Positions 32,116 through 41,187 are shown, numbered from the stretch's first letter. The stretch: 44,961 nucleotides of DNA from Phytophthora sp. 'mugwort' (GCA_033558025.1 JAUCEF010000047.1:1-44961), one strand, 5' to 3'. Numbers and translations: made by a program. Notes: generated by a model from the letters alone, not told the origin.

Positions 32116-32189
32116 AAGCAAAAAAAGGGATTTGAACCCTCAACATTAACCTTGGCAAGGTTATACTCTACCATTGAGCTATTTTTGCT
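32116..32189 (-). tRNA. trnG: tRNA-Gly(GCC)
   Basis: Acceptor AGCAAAA pairs TTTTGCT. The anticodon arm is TAACC-TTGCCAA-GGTTA (GCC) and the T-arm is GAGGGTTCAAATCCCTT. It is the second glycine tRNA in the window. Confidence 0.91.
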
Positions 32190-32201
32190 AATAAATTATT
32201 T

Positions 32202-32729
32202 TTATAATAAAAATAGTGAATTTAATAATAAAAATAATTCATAATGATTTTTTGCATTTGTATGAATAGAAACATCTATTGGAGGTATATCTTTGAATTT
32301 TAAAAATTCAGTTTTTAATTCAAAAAAATCTAAAATATTTCGAATTTGAAAATTTAAAATATTTTGATTTTTAAAATTAAAATTTATTTTAGTTAAATTT
32401 TGAAAAAGAAAAATCAAAATTTTTTCTAAAAAATTAAAAATATTTTTTTTTCTTAAAGTTATTTTACAACCTATAATTGAATTTTTTTTGATTTTTAAAA
32501 AAATATTATTTTTTTTTGATTTTGTTATTATAGGTTTTTGATTTGTTATTAATTTTAAAAGTAAAATTATATTAATTAATTTTTTTTTTTCAATATTAGC
32601 GTTTTTAAAACCAATATTTAAACATATTTTACTTATTTTAGGTATTTCAAATATATTTTTAAAATTTAATTTTGTTAAAAGATCGTATATAGTAATATTT
32701 TGATAATGGATTTGTAAATTTTTTTTCAT
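32202..32729 (-). CDS. rpl5: Ribosomal protein L5
   Basis: Large-subunit protein of the central protuberance. The protein has 175 residues. Recognised from IFEIPKISKICLNIGFKNA, the TNQKPIITKSKKN region, and the C-terminal PPIDVSIHTNAKNHYELFLL. It follows rpl14 after 6 nt, the spc-operon order. Confidence 0.92.
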   Translation of the reverse strand: MKKNLQIHYQNITIYDLLTKLNFKNIFEIPKISKICLNIGFKNANIEKKKLINIILLLKLITNQKPIITKSKKNNIFLKIKKNSIIGCKITLRKKNIFNFLEKILIFLFQNLTKINFNFKNQNILNFQIRNILDFFELKTEFLKFKDIPPIDVSIHTNAKNHYELFLLLNSLFLL

Positions 32730-32735
32730 ATATTT

Positions 32736-33107
32736 TTATAAAATATTTGAAGCTAATGCTAATATTTTGAAATTTTTTTTCTTCCGAAATTCAGAAGTAA
32801 TCGGACCAAATATACGTGTTCCTAGGGGTTTATTTTGATTATTTAAAATAATTATACAATTTTTATCAAATTTTATTATATTACCTATTGTACTTTTTTT
32901 TTGATATGTTGTATGTATAATTAAAGCTTTAAATAAATCTCCTTTAATTATTTTAATTTTTTTTTTTTGATTTAAACGTAATTTTTTAGCAGAAATTAAA
33001 ATTGTATCCCCAATTTTTCCAATTTTTTTTTTATAAATTTTTATACATTGTCCTATTTTAATACCACTATTATCATTTACTTTTAATTTAGTTTGAATTT
33101 GAATCAT
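32736..33107 (-). CDS. rpl14: Ribosomal protein L14
   Basis: Large-subunit protein at the subunit interface. The protein has 123 residues. Signatures are MIQIQTKLKVNDNSGIK, GDLFKALIIHTT, NCIIILNNQNKPLGTRIFGP and the terminal ILALASNIL. Its start lies near trnfM. Confidence 0.95.
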   Translation of the reverse strand: MIQIQTKLKVNDNSGIKIGQCIKIYKKKIGKIGDTILISAKKLRLNQKKKIKIIKGDLFKALIIHTTYQKKSTIGNIIKFDKNCIIILNNQNKPLGTRIFGPITSEFRKKKNFKILALASNIL

Positions 33108-33129
33108 AAATTATATATTAATTTTAAAA

Positions 33130-33201
33130 TGATGAGAGTAGGATTTGAACCTACATCTTCAGATTATGAGCCTGATAAGTTACCTATTACTCTATCTCAT
33201 C
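33130..33201 (-). tRNA. trnfM: Initiator tRNA-Met(CAU)
   Basis: Acceptor GATGAGA pairs TCTCATC. The anticodon arm is TCAGG-CTCATAA-TCTGA (CAU). The D-arm (AGAGTAATAGGTAACTT) and anticodon arm resemble bacterial initiator tRNA more than the other two CAU tRNAs in the window do. The assignment as initiator is inference. Confidence 0.85.
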
Positions 33202-33219
33202 TTATATTTTCTTCCTTTT

Positions 33220-33294
33220 TCGGAAGAAAAGGATTTGAACCTTTGATCTTCTGTTCCCAAAACAGACGCATTAGCCAGACTATGCTACCTTCCG
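33220..33294 (-). tRNA. trnP: tRNA-Pro(UGG)
   Basis: Acceptor CGGAAGG pairs TCTTCCG. The anticodon arm is TCTGT-TTTGGGA-ACAGA (UGG) and the T-arm is AAAGGTTCAAATCCTTT. Confidence 0.92.
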
Positions 33295-33307
33295 TTTAAA
33301 GATAATT

Positions 33308-33377
33308 AATGATGGTAGGATTTGAACCTACAACATTAGGATTATGATTCCCACGCTCTACCATTAAACTACATCAT
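33308..33377 (-). tRNA. trnM: tRNA with CAU anticodon (Met or Ile)
   Basis: Acceptor ATGATG pairs CATCAT with one mismatch below. The anticodon arm is TGGGA-ATCATAA-TCCTA (CAU). One of three CAU tRNAs: elongator methionine or the isoleucine tRNA whose C34 is modified to lysidine. I cannot decide which from sequence alone. Confidence 0.82.
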
Positions 33378-33403
33378 CTTATTAATACTTTATTAATAAA
33401 ATA

Positions 33404-33490
33404 AGTCGAAGTGGGATTTGAACCCACGAGTTAATAAATTAACTGATAGTTTAGCAAACTACTGCCTTAAACCTGACTTGGCTATTCGAC
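33404..33490 (-). tRNA. trnS: tRNA-Ser(GCU)
   Basis: Class II tRNA of about 87 nt with a long variable arm. The anticodon arm is GTAGT-TTGCTAA-ACTAT (GCU), acceptor GTCGAA pairs TTCGAC and the T-arm is GTGGGTTCAAATCCCAC. Confidence 0.91.
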
Positions 33491-33503
33491 CTAAAATATA
33501 AAA

Positions 33504-33575
33504 CTTCTTTGATAGGATTTGAACCTACAACCTAATGGTTAACAGCCATTTGCTCTACCGTTGAGCTACAAAGAA
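33504..33575 (-). tRNA. trnN: tRNA-Asn(GUU)
   Basis: Acceptor TTCTTTG pairs CAAAGAA. The anticodon arm is AATGG-CTGTTAA-CCATT (GUU) and the T-arm is TGTAGGTTCAAATCCTA. It is adjacent to the 3' end of rnl. Confidence 0.92.
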
Positions 33576-33599
33576 ATAATTATATTTTAATTTTTAAAA

Positions 33600-33886
33600 C
33601 TTTTAGTATTTTTAAGCTAAATATTTTACAATACTTATACTTAAAACCTATTAATGTAATCATCTTTTACAGTTTTTATATGAAAAATTTTTAAGAATGG
33701 TTTCTTACTTAGATGCTTTCAGTAATTATCCAAAATAAATTTAGCTACTCGGCTATGCCTCTCAACAACCGATACACCAGAGATTTACCCTTCTCGGTCC
33801 TCTCGTACTAGAGTTAGATTCTTGCATTTTTTCAAAATATCTATAGAAGATAGGAACCAAACTGTCTCACGACGTTCTAAACCCAA

Positions 33887-33926
<40 letters not shown>

Positions 33927-34004
33927 AACCTTCTTCAGCTCCAGGATGTGATGAGTCGACATCGAGGTGCCAAACGACTCCGTCGATAGGAGCTCTTAGG
34001 AGTC

Positions 34005-34047
<43 letters not shown>

Positions 34048-34483
34048 AATCTTTCCACAAAGAATTATCGGATCACTATGACCGACTTTCGTCCCTGTTT
34101 GATATGTCTATCTTACAGTCAAGCAAGCTTTTACCATTATGCTCTACAATTGATAATATTATCCAATTTGAGCTTACCTTTGTACACCTCCGTTACTCTT
34201 TAGGAGGTGACCGCCCCAGTCAAACTACCAACCATACAATGTCTATTTAAAAAATATTAGTTATTTATTTTAATAAGAGTGGTATTTCAAGAATATCTAT
34301 ACAATTTACTAGCGTAAAGGTTTAAAAGATTACCACTTATACTACACATATTAGATAAAATAACAATATAAAGATGTAGTAAAGGTTCACGGGGTCTTTC
34401 CGTCTAACTATAGAAAATCCGCATCTTCACGGATAATTCAAATTCACTGAGTCTATATTGGAGACAGCGGGGATGTCGTTACA

Positions 34484-34540
<57 letters not shown>

Positions 34541-34598
34541 GAGTTACGGCCGCCGTTTACTGGGACTTCCATTTAATGCGCAAACATTTCCTTTTAAT

Positions 34599-34636
<38 letters not shown>

Positions 34637-36238
34637 GTTACCATTTAGCAGAGTCCTAAGTTTTTATTAAACAGTCGCAACCCCCTATTTTGTGACACCT
34701 AATTATTAAAAATAATTAGGTACTTTTTATCCCGAAGTTACAAAGTCATTTTGCCGAGTTCCTTCAATATAGTTCTCTCATTCACCTTAGTCTACTCGAC
34801 CTATCCACCTGTGTCGGTTTAGGGTACGGTTTTTAATTAAAAAAGCTATTTCCTGAAAAATTAAAAATTTTTGTCACTTTTTTAAAAAAATTTAATTTAA
34901 AAATTATCCCATCAAAATCTGCTTTCGTCAAATCTTTCTTAGGGGCCGTTTCACTCTATGTAATACATCTTAACATAGAAACCCTTGGATTTACGGTGAT
35001 AACGATTTATATTCGTTATTTTTTGTTACTAATGCCAGCATTTTCTTTTCTGATATCTTCAACATATTTCACAATATATCTTTATTAACATACAGAATGT
35101 TCCGCTACCGTTTTATTAAAAATAAAACTTGCCGCTTCGGTAAATTTCTTAAGTCTCGATACATTTTAGGCGCAAAAAAACTAGACCAATGAGCTATTAC
35201 GCTTTCTTTAAAGGATGGCTGCTTCCAAGCCTACCTATGGGTTGTAATCATTTTTTCACTTCCTTTTTCACTTAGAATATTATTTAGAGACCTTAGCGAT
35301 CAATCTGGGCTGTTTCCCTTTTGACAAAAGACCTTAGCGCCTAATGTCTGTCTATTTAAATTACTTTTTTTTGTATTCGGAGTTTCCAAGAATTCAGTAA
35401 GTTTTTACACCCCCTAGCTCAATGAGTGCTCTACCCCAAAAAAAGATTTTAAATGCTCTACTTCAATAGATTTCGCGGAAAACCAGCTATCTCTGAGTTT
35501 GATTAGCCTTTCACTCCTAACCACAAATCATCTCCATATTTTGCCACATATGTGAGTTCGATCCTTCAAATAGTTTTACCTATTTTTCAATCTGTTCATG
35601 GTTAGATCACTCAGTTTCGGGTCTTATTTATATAACTAAAAAGCTTTTTAAAACTTGATTTATCTACGCCTACTTTATTAAATTAAGCTTGCTATAAAAA
35701 TAAACTTGCTGGCCCATTATGCAAAAGGTACACTGTTACTTTTTAAAAAAGTTTCAATTGATTGTTAACATTAAGTTTCAGAATTATTTCAAACTCAAAA
35801 GTTCTTTTTCACCTTTCCTTTACAGTACTTGTCCACTATCGATCATTAATTTTTAAAAGGTTTTGAGGGTGGTTCCCCAATATTCAAAAAGGCTTACACA
35901 TAACCCTTTTTACTATTATAAAAACAATTATTATTCTACAGGACTTTCACCTTTTTAAGTAAATTTTTCAAAATTTTTCAAATATTTTTTTATTTTTATA
36001 AACCTAATTTCCATTTTCACTCGTCATTACTAACGGAATCTCGTTTGATTTTTTTAACAGTTACTTAGATATTTCAATTCACTGTTTTTAAAATTTTCAC
36101 AAAAAAAAAGTTTTCTTTAGGAAATTTTTATTTCAAAATAAAATATTATTTAATAAAACTTTTCGCATTTTTTACGTCCTAAAAATCAAATTAATGCCAA
36201 GGCATCCACTTAATGCTTTTATTATTATTTATACTTAA
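33600..36238 (-). rRNA. rnl: Large-subunit ribosomal RNA
   Basis: About 2.6 kb on the minus strand. Landmarks seen in the plus-strand reading are the peptidyl-transferase and sarcin/ricin-area complements near 33770-33990 (CTCTCGTACTAGAG, GGCTGTTCGCCGATT complement), GTTATCCCCGGAGTACCTTTTATCC near 34010-34040, CACGGGGTCTTTCCGTC near 34388, and the 5' end complement GCCAAGGCATCCAC near 36197. Ends are approximate. No intron is apparent. Confidence 0.93.
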
Positions 36239-36260
36239 ACCATATAAATGGTTTAAATTT

Positions 36261-36560
36261 TTATTTTTTTTTCAAATATTCATTAATTAATTTTAAATTT
36301 AAATGAAAAGGATATAAAATTGTTTTATAAGAAGGTTCTTTAAAAAACATACCTGTTTTTATTTTTTTATTTCTATGTAAATAAGAAGTTATTAAAGGTT
36401 TTGATGGTTTTTTTTCACCTAAAATATAATAAATATTATTTTTATAAGAATATTTGTTATTTTTTTGATAAGGATATTTATTATAACGTTTATAAGAAGA
36501 AGAATATTTATTCTTTTCTTGATTAAAATGCTGTTTATAAAATTTTTTATCTCCTTTCAA
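36261..36560 (-). CDS. rps4: Ribosomal protein S4, C-terminal part
   Basis: Open stretch whose last 45 residues match the C-terminus of mitochondrial S4: PLITSYLHRNKKIKTGMFFK and YKTILYPFHLNLKLINEYLK, the usual pattern of a Pro-Tyr-Pro-Phe motif followed by LIxEY. The frame is open upstream through Phe-Gln-Lys-Asn-Asn-Ser-Leu into the hexapeptide repeat, so this is not a separate gene but the tail of the rps4 reading frame. It ends 22 nt before the rnl 5' region. Confidence 0.8.
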   Translation of the reverse strand: MKGDKKFYKQHFNQEKNKYSSSYKRYNKYPYQKNNKYSYKNNIYYILGEKKPSKPLITSYLHRNKKIKTGMFFKEPSYKTILYPFHLNLKLINEYLKKK

Positions 36561-36567
36561 ACTATTA

Positions 36568-36996
36568 TTTTTTTGAAAATTTCTAGTTCTTTGAAAACCT
36601 TCATTTTTTGAAAATTTCTATTTTTTTGAAAACCTTCATTTTTTTGAAAATTTCTATTTTTTTGAAAATTTCTATTTTTTTGAAAACCTTCATTTTTTTG
36701 AAAATTTCTATTTTTTTGAAAACCTTCATTTTTTTGAAAATTTCTATTTTTTTGAAAACCTTCATTTTTTTGAAAATTTCTAGTTCTTTGAAAACCTTCA
36801 TTTTTTTGAAAATTTCTAGTTCTTTGAAAATCTTCGTTTTTTTGAAAATTTCTAGTTCTTTGAAAATCTTCGTTTTTTTGAGAATTTTTATTTTTTGAAA
36901 ATTTCTATTTTTTTGAAAACCTTCGTTTTTTTGAGAATTTCTATTTTTTGAAAACCCTCGTTTTTTTGAGAATTTTTATTTCTTTGAAAATTTTTA
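36568..36996 (-). repeat. 24 x 18-bp repeat inside rps4 (hexapeptide NEGFQK / NRNFQK)
   Basis: Twenty-four units of 18 bp alternate between two kinds, coding NRNFQK and NEGFQK with variants such as NEDFQR and TRNFQK. Twenty-one units are exactly 18 bp. Three have one T fewer in the T run (36604-36609, 36891-36896 and 36944-36949), total 429 bp. Because three single-base losses add up to one codon, the outer frames agree. The repeat sits between the S4 RNA-binding domain and the S4 C-terminal tail and would add about 144 residues rich in Asn, Phe, Gln and Lys. Confidence 0.9.
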
Positions 36997-37012
36997 TTAT
37001 CCTTTTGCATAT

Positions 37013-37474
37013 TTATTTAATAATATGAATAATATCACCTTTATGTAATATAAAATTAGATTTACTTATAATTTTATTATTAACCTTAATTTTTTTATGA
37101 TTAATTAATTGTTTTGCTTGAAAAATAGTTTTAACTAATTTTAATCTTACAAGATTTATATCTAAGCGACTTTCTAATAAAATTACAAATTTTTTAAAGA
37201 TATTTATTTTATTATCTTTTTTTAATAATTTTTGAAATAAATTTTTTAATTGATATTCATGAATACATCCATAAAAATTCCGAAATTGTTGTTTTTCAAA
37301 TAATCTTTTTTGAAAAAATTTTTTACGTTTTTCAGGTTTTATTTCTTTTCGATATCTTAATTTTTTTTTAAATAAATTCCATTTTTTTGATTTTAATTTT
37401 AATAAGTTTAAATTTTTATGTATGTTCCTATTATTTTGAAAACATATTTTATTTCTCGGTCTTAATTTATTCAT
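37013..37474 (-). CDS. rps4: Ribosomal protein S4, N-terminal part with S4 domain
   Basis: Small-subunit assembly protein. The 153 residues start MNKLRPRNKICFQNN and include the S4 RNA-binding domain: LESRLDINLVRLKLVKTIFQ, AKQLINHKKIKVNNKI and LHKGDIIHI. A TAA at 37013-37015 ends this frame. An ATG at 37010, 2 nt further on in another frame, opens the repeat-rich continuation. One more A in the AAATAA run would join both into a single frame. So rps4 is either one long gene with a sequence error or truly split. Confidence 0.85.
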   Translation of the reverse strand: MNKLRPRNKICFQNNRNIHKNLNLLKLKSKKWNLFKKKLRYRKEIKPEKRKKFFQKRLFEKQQFRNFYGCIHEYQLKNLFQKLLKKDNKINIFKKFVILLESRLDINLVRLKLVKTIFQAKQLINHKKIKVNNKIISKSNFILHKGDIIHIIK

Positions 37475-37482
37475 CTTATTTA

Positions 37483-38076
37483 TTAAAATATTTTACGTAA
37501 TAAATACATTAAAGTATATATTGATTGAATATTTTTAGAATTCATTACTACAGGATAATTAATATTTTGTATAGTTTGACTTGTATTTACTAATGAAATA
37601 GTAGGAATTTTTAAAACAGAAAGTTCTTGATTTAAAAAAGTATCTTTTACAGAACTTTTTATAACTAAAATTAATTTAATTTCATTTTCTTTTAATAAAT
37701 AATTAATTATCTTATTAAATGTTGTATTCATAATTTTATTAGTAATTAAACCATTTACCCATTCTTTTGTAAAAAAAATGATATTTGGATTTTTTTTTAT
37801 AAAAGATGTAGTTAATAAAAATTTAATTTCATTATCATTCCCTATTATTAAAATTTTTTCATTTTTTTTTAATATAATTTTAGTTAAATTAAATATACGT
37901 TTTAAAAAAAATGAAACATTTTTTAAATTAATTATAGTATAATCATGTCTACTTCCAAATATAAAAGATAATAATTCTTTATTTGTATCTATTAAAGATT
38001 CTCCATACATATTTTTTGATTTAAATAATAAATTTAATAAAATATTATTATGTTTTTTTTTTTTTTTTTGTATCAT
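37483..38076 (-). CDS. rps2: Ribosomal protein S2
   Basis: Small-subunit protein. The protein has 197 residues. Recognised from IFGSRHDYTIINLKNVSFFL near the N-terminus, the sequence WVNGLITNKIMNTTF (the WLxGxLTN motif), and VLKIPTISLVNTSQTIQNIN, where S2 normally reads P-x-I-x-x-VDTN-x-x. It follows rpl6 after 2 nt. Confidence 0.85.
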   Translation of the reverse strand: MIQKKKKKHNNILLNLLFKSKNMYGESLIDTNKELLSFIFGSRHDYTIINLKNVSFFLKRIFNLTKIILKKNEKILIIGNDNEIKFLLTTSFIKKNPNIIFFTKEWVNGLITNKIMNTTFNKIINYLLKENEIKLILVIKSSVKDTFLNQELSVLKIPTISLVNTSQTIQNINYPVVMNSKNIQSIYTLMYLLRKIF

Positions 38077-38078
38077 AT

Positions 38079-38687
38079 TTAATTATTTTTTACTTTTTTT
38101 TCCCTCTTTTGTAAAATTTTTTCATTTTTTAATAATAAACCTTTTCCTTTATATGGTTCAGGTTTTTTATGATTTTTAATATAATGTACAAATTGATGTA
38201 AAAAAATATAATCGATACTACTAAAAATTAAAGTATTTGTTTGATTAATAATTTCAATATTTAATGGAATTGGAATTCTAATATTATGACTAAAACCTAA
38301 TTTTAAAATTAAAGTATTATTTTCAATAAAAGCTTTAAAACCTATACCTTTTAATATTAAATTAATTTTAAAACCTTGTAAAACACCTTTTATTTTTATT
38401 TTTATTAATTTATTGTATAAATTTAAAATACTTTTTTTTTTTTTATTTTTATTAACAATAATTAATAATTTATTTTTTTTTATAAAAAAATATAAATCAT
38501 TAATTATTGTTAAAGATAATAAACCTAAAGATGTTTCAAAAAAAATTATTTTATTATTACTATAAATTTTTAAATCTGTTGGAAAAATAAAAGTTTTATC
38601 AATAAAAAATAAATTAATATTTCCTAAAGAACTTTTAAAAAAATTTTTATTTTTTAATTTAACATTTTTTTTTATTATTTTTATCAT
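38079..38687 (-). CDS. rpl6: Ribosomal protein L6
   Basis: Large-subunit protein near the factor-binding site. The protein has 202 residues. The C-terminal signature KKPEPYKGKGLLLKNEKI is clear, preceded by LKLGFSHNIRIPIPLNIEI. It lies in spc order: rps14-rps8-rpl6. Confidence 0.92.
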   Translation of the reverse strand: MIKIIKKNVKLKNKNFFKSSLGNINLFFIDKTFIFPTDLKIYSNNKIIFFETSLGLLSLTIINDLYFFIKKNKLLIIVNKNKKKKSILNLYNKLIKIKIKGVLQGFKINLILKGIGFKAFIENNTLILKLGFSHNIRIPIPLNIEIINQTNTLIFSSIDYIFLHQFVHYIKNHKKPEPYKGKGLLLKNEKILQKREKKVKNN

Positions 38688-38693
38688 AATTTT

Positions 38694-39073
38694 TTAAATA
38701 ATTTTACAAATCAATTCACCACCAACATTTAATTTTTTAGCTTGTAAATCTGTTAAAATACCAATAGATGTTGAAAGAATATAAAATCCTGTTTTTTTTT
38801 TATATAAATCCTTATTAGCAATATATAAACGTTTTCCCGGTTTTGATAAACGTTTTATTTCAGTAATAACTGCTTTATTTTTTCTATATTTTAAATAAAT
38901 CTCTAATTGATTTTTGGAATTTATCTTATAACTTTTTATAAAACCTTCTTTAATTAAGATATTTAAAATATTTATACTTTGTTTTGATTTTTGTTGTACT
39001 ATTTTTGATTTTTTTACTAAATAACCATTTTTTATTTTGAAAATAAATTGGAAAGAGTATCTGTTATAATCAT
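38694..39073 (-). CDS. rps8: Ribosomal protein S8, one-base frame break
   Basis: Small-subunit protein that binds the central SSU domain. ATG 39073 gives MIITDTLSNLFSK, then TAA. One additional A in the run at about 39036-39041 would give ...SKIKNGYLVKKSK and keep the frame open to TAA 38694-38696. The remainder shows KRLSKPGKRLYIANKDL and GFYILSTSIGILTDLQAKKL, the normal S8 C-terminal half, ending VGGELICKII. Total of 380 nt is one base short of 127 codons. The position between rps14 and rpl6 agrees. Confidence 0.85.
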
Positions 39074-39080
39074 AATTAAA

Positions 39081-39380
39081 TTACCAACTATATTTAGAAA
39101 TACCGGGTAAAAACCCTTTTGATGCTAATTTACGTAATTGGATTCTGGATATTTTAAATAAACGATAAATACTTTTAGAACGTCCAGTTAAAACACACAC
39201 ATTTTTAATTCTAGTAATTGATGAATTTTGATGGAAAAAAAACCACTTTTGTTGTAATTTCCATCTTAAATTTTTTTCAATATTTAAATTTTTTGAAAGA
39301 ATTTTTAAAGTTAATCTATTTTTTTCAAAATTTTTAAATAAATTACGTTGTTTAATATTTTTTTTAATTTTTTTTTGCAT
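39081..39380 (-). CDS. rps14: Ribosomal protein S14
   Basis: Small-subunit head protein. The protein has 99 residues. Signatures are CVLTGRSKSIYRLFKISRIQ and LRKLASKGFLPGISKYSW, the conserved C-terminus. I chose the ATG at 39380 (MQKKIKKNIKQRNLFKNFEK); the frame upstream runs through trnA. It precedes rps8 by 7 nt. Confidence 0.95.
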   Translation of the reverse strand: MQKKIKKNIKQRNLFKNFEKNRLTLKILSKNLNIEKNLRWKLQQKWFFFHQNSSITRIKNVCVLTGRSKSIYRLFKISRIQLRKLASKGFLPGISKYSW

Positions 39381-39406
39381 AAAATTATATTTAAGAAAGA
39401 TAAATA

Positions 39407-39479
39407 TGGAGATAATCGGATTCGAACCGATAACATTATATTTGCAAAACATACTTTCTACCAGTTGAAATATATCCCC
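39407..39479 (-). tRNA. trnA: tRNA-Ala(UGC)
   Basis: Acceptor GGGGATA pairs TATCTCC. The anticodon arm is TATGT-TTTGCAA-ATATA (UGC) and the T-arm is ATCGGTTCGAATCCGAT. Confidence 0.91.
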
Positions 39480-39481
39480 AA

Positions 39482-39554
39482 TAAGTGTATTGGGATTTGA
39501 ACCCAAGACCATCAGATTAAAAGTCCGGTGCTCTACCAGCTGAGCTATACACTT
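39482..39554 (-). tRNA. trnK: tRNA-Lys(UUU)
   Basis: Acceptor AAGTGTA pairs TACACTT. The anticodon loop is CTTTTAA (UUU) and the T-arm is TTGGGTTCAAATCCCAA. Confidence 0.92.
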
Positions 39555-39564
39555 ATTTAAAAAA

Positions 39565-39957
39565 TTAATTAATTCTTATAAAAATTTTATTTAATAATAA
39601 AAATTTTTTATTTAAAATATAATTAATTTTTTGTTTTAATATTTTATTAAAAATTGAAGTTTTTTGTATTTTAATATTTTGATTTTTTTTATAAATAGAT
39701 AATTTTTTTGTTATAAATAACTCAAAATTAAAACAAAAAGTTTTATAAGAATTATTAAAAAAATAAATAATATTATTTTTTTCAAAATTAATTTGATTTT
39801 TTTTTTTATTATCAAAAATTATTTTTTTTTTTCTAAATTTTAAATTATAACAAATTTTAGGTAAAAAAAAATAAGTAATAAAAAAATAAAAATTAAAAAA
39901 AAAAAATAAAAACCAAGAAACTTGATTAAAAAATGAAAATTGATCGAATTGTGGCAT
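39565..39957 (-). CDS. atp8: ATP synthase subunit 8
   Basis: Peripheral-stalk membrane subunit of the ATP synthase (formerly ymf19). The protein has 130 residues. It has the diagnostic N-terminus MPQFDQFSFFNQVSWFLFFF, one hydrophobic helix, and a long basic C-terminal part rich in Lys, Asn and Ile. It lies between trnK and the broken rps1-like ORF. Confidence 0.92.
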   Translation of the reverse strand: MPQFDQFSFFNQVSWFLFFFFNFYFFITYFFLPKICYNLKFRKKKIIFDNKKKNQINFEKNNIIYFFNNSYKTFCFNFELFITKKLSIYKKNQNIKIQKTSIFNKILKQKINYILNKKFLLLNKIFIRIN

Positions 39958-40018
39958 AATTTTATAATAAATTTTTATTTCTTCAACATATATTTTTCTT
40001 GAAAGAACACTTTTATTT

Positions 40019-40685
40019 TTATTTTATTTTAAAATTATTATTTTTTATTTTTTGATTTTGAATAATAGTTTGAATATAAGAAAGTCTTGAAAATTCTTTT
40101 TTTGATTTTTTAAATATATTTAAATTATTAACTTTAAAATTTAAATATTTTAATTTATAACAATTAATTAAACGTGTTGAATTAATTCTTCTTTTATAGA
40201 AACCTTTTTTATTATATTTATTAAAATAAAATTTTTTTTATAATTTAAAGCATTATTTAAATTAATAGGTTTTATAGAAAAAATAAATCCTAAAATTGAA
40301 ATAAAAATTTTTTTATTATTCCAATTTCCACCAAGTAAACGACCTTTTATTGAATTATTTTTTTTTATTAAAATATTTTGAAGCATTATTTTATTAAATT
40401 GATGTAATATATTATAAGTTAAATCATAATTAAATAATATAATATTTTCATATTTTATAGCAATTGTTGAAATTTTATCTATTTTTATTAAAGTAAAAGG
40501 TAAATAAATGTTTTCATAATTATTAAATTCAATTACATAAGATTCTAAATTTAAATTATTAAATAAAATTGGATTTTCAAATAAAATATTTTTTAATTTA
40601 AATTTTTTTTTTTTAAATAATTATTTTTTAAAAATTGTTGATAATTTGATAAATTATTTGTTTTTTGTTTTTTTAATTTTTTCAT
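40019..40685 (-). pseudogene. Frame-broken ORF, possibly rps1-like
   Basis: A coding-looking stretch of about 220 codons runs from ATG 40685 to TAA 40019-40021, but three frame changes are needed: near 40660, in the 12-base A run near 40605-40616, and near 40203-40208. The pieces join smoothly (LESYVIEFNNYENIYLPFTL, then KGRLLGGNWNNKKIFISILG, then KRRINSTRLINCYKLKYLNF). The GRLLGGxW...ILGF pattern faintly resembles an S1-type RNA-binding domain, so rps1 is one guess. It could equally be another ribosomal protein. The largest single open piece is 40168-40386. Confidence 0.5.
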
Positions 40686-40706
40686 TTAAAATAAAAATTT
40701 TTTAAT

Positions 40707-40780
40707 TAGGCCTAGTAGGATTTGAACCTACAACTATACCGTTATGAGCGGTATGCTCTAACCAATTAAACTATAAGCCT
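40707..40780 (-). tRNA. trnM: tRNA with CAU anticodon (Met or Ile)
   Basis: Acceptor AGGCTTA pairs TAGGCCT with one G-T pair. The anticodon arm is TACCG-CTCATAA-CGGTA (CAU) and the T-arm is GTAGGTTCAAATCCTAC. It is the third CAU tRNA; this and 33308-33377 should be elongator Met and Ile(CAU) in some order. Confidence 0.88.
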
Positions 40781-40782
40781 AA

Positions 40783-41187
40783 TTATTTATAAATAAATTT
40801 TGTTTTAACCGGCAATTTATTAGAACCCGCTTTTAAAACTTTTTTTGCATTTTCTAATGAAATACCGCTAATTTCATATAAAATTTGACCTTTTTTAACT
40901 TTAGCAACCCAAAAAGAAACAGCACCTTTTCCTTTACCCATACGATTTTCTGTAGGTTTTGCTGTTACAGGTGTATCTGGAAAAACACGAATCCAAAGAA
41001 ATCCTAATCGTTTCATTTTTCGAATAATTATTCGACGAGTTGCTTCTATTTGTCTTGATGTTAAACGTGTTTCTTTTAAAACTTTAATAGCATATTTACC
41101 ATAAACAATATTATTACCTTTTGTTGTTTTACCTGTAAGTTTACTTTTAAATTGTTTTTTATATTTAGTTTTTTTTGGAAATAACAT
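40783..41187 (-). CDS. rpl16: Ribosomal protein L16
   Basis: Large-subunit protein near the A-site. The protein has 134 residues. Signatures are MLFPKKTKYKKQFKSKLTGK, TSRQIEATRRIIIRKMKRLG, FPDTPVTAKPTENRMGKGKG and FWVAKVKKGQILYEISG. It overlaps the end of rps3 by 23 nt, the same order as in the bacterial S10 operon. Confidence 0.97.
   Translation of the reverse strand: MLFPKKTKYKKQFKSKLTGKTTKGNNIVYGKYAIKVLKETRLTSRQIEATRRIIIRKMKRLGFLWIRVFPDTPVTAKPTENRMGKGKGAVSFWVAKVKKGQILYEISGISLENAKKVLKAGSNKLPVKTKFIYK

Noticed and set aside
33093..33299. Plus-strand ORF of 68 codons with GFEPTSSDYEPDKL
   Set aside because: It reads across two tRNA genes on the opposite strand; the residues come from T-arm sequences.
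36601..36801. Minus-strand frame reading repeated MKVFKKIEIFKK
   Set aside because: It is the rps4 repeat in a shifted frame caused by the three units with one T fewer, not a separate gene.
36608..36898. Open frame on the plus strand reading repeated FLKISIFLKTFIF
   Set aside because: It is the antisense of the 18-bp repeat inside rps4; any frame through such a repeat stays open.
36568..36996. Regular 18-bp repeats as a possible CRISPR array
   Set aside because: Units are contiguous with no unique spacers and encode an in-frame peptide inside rps4.
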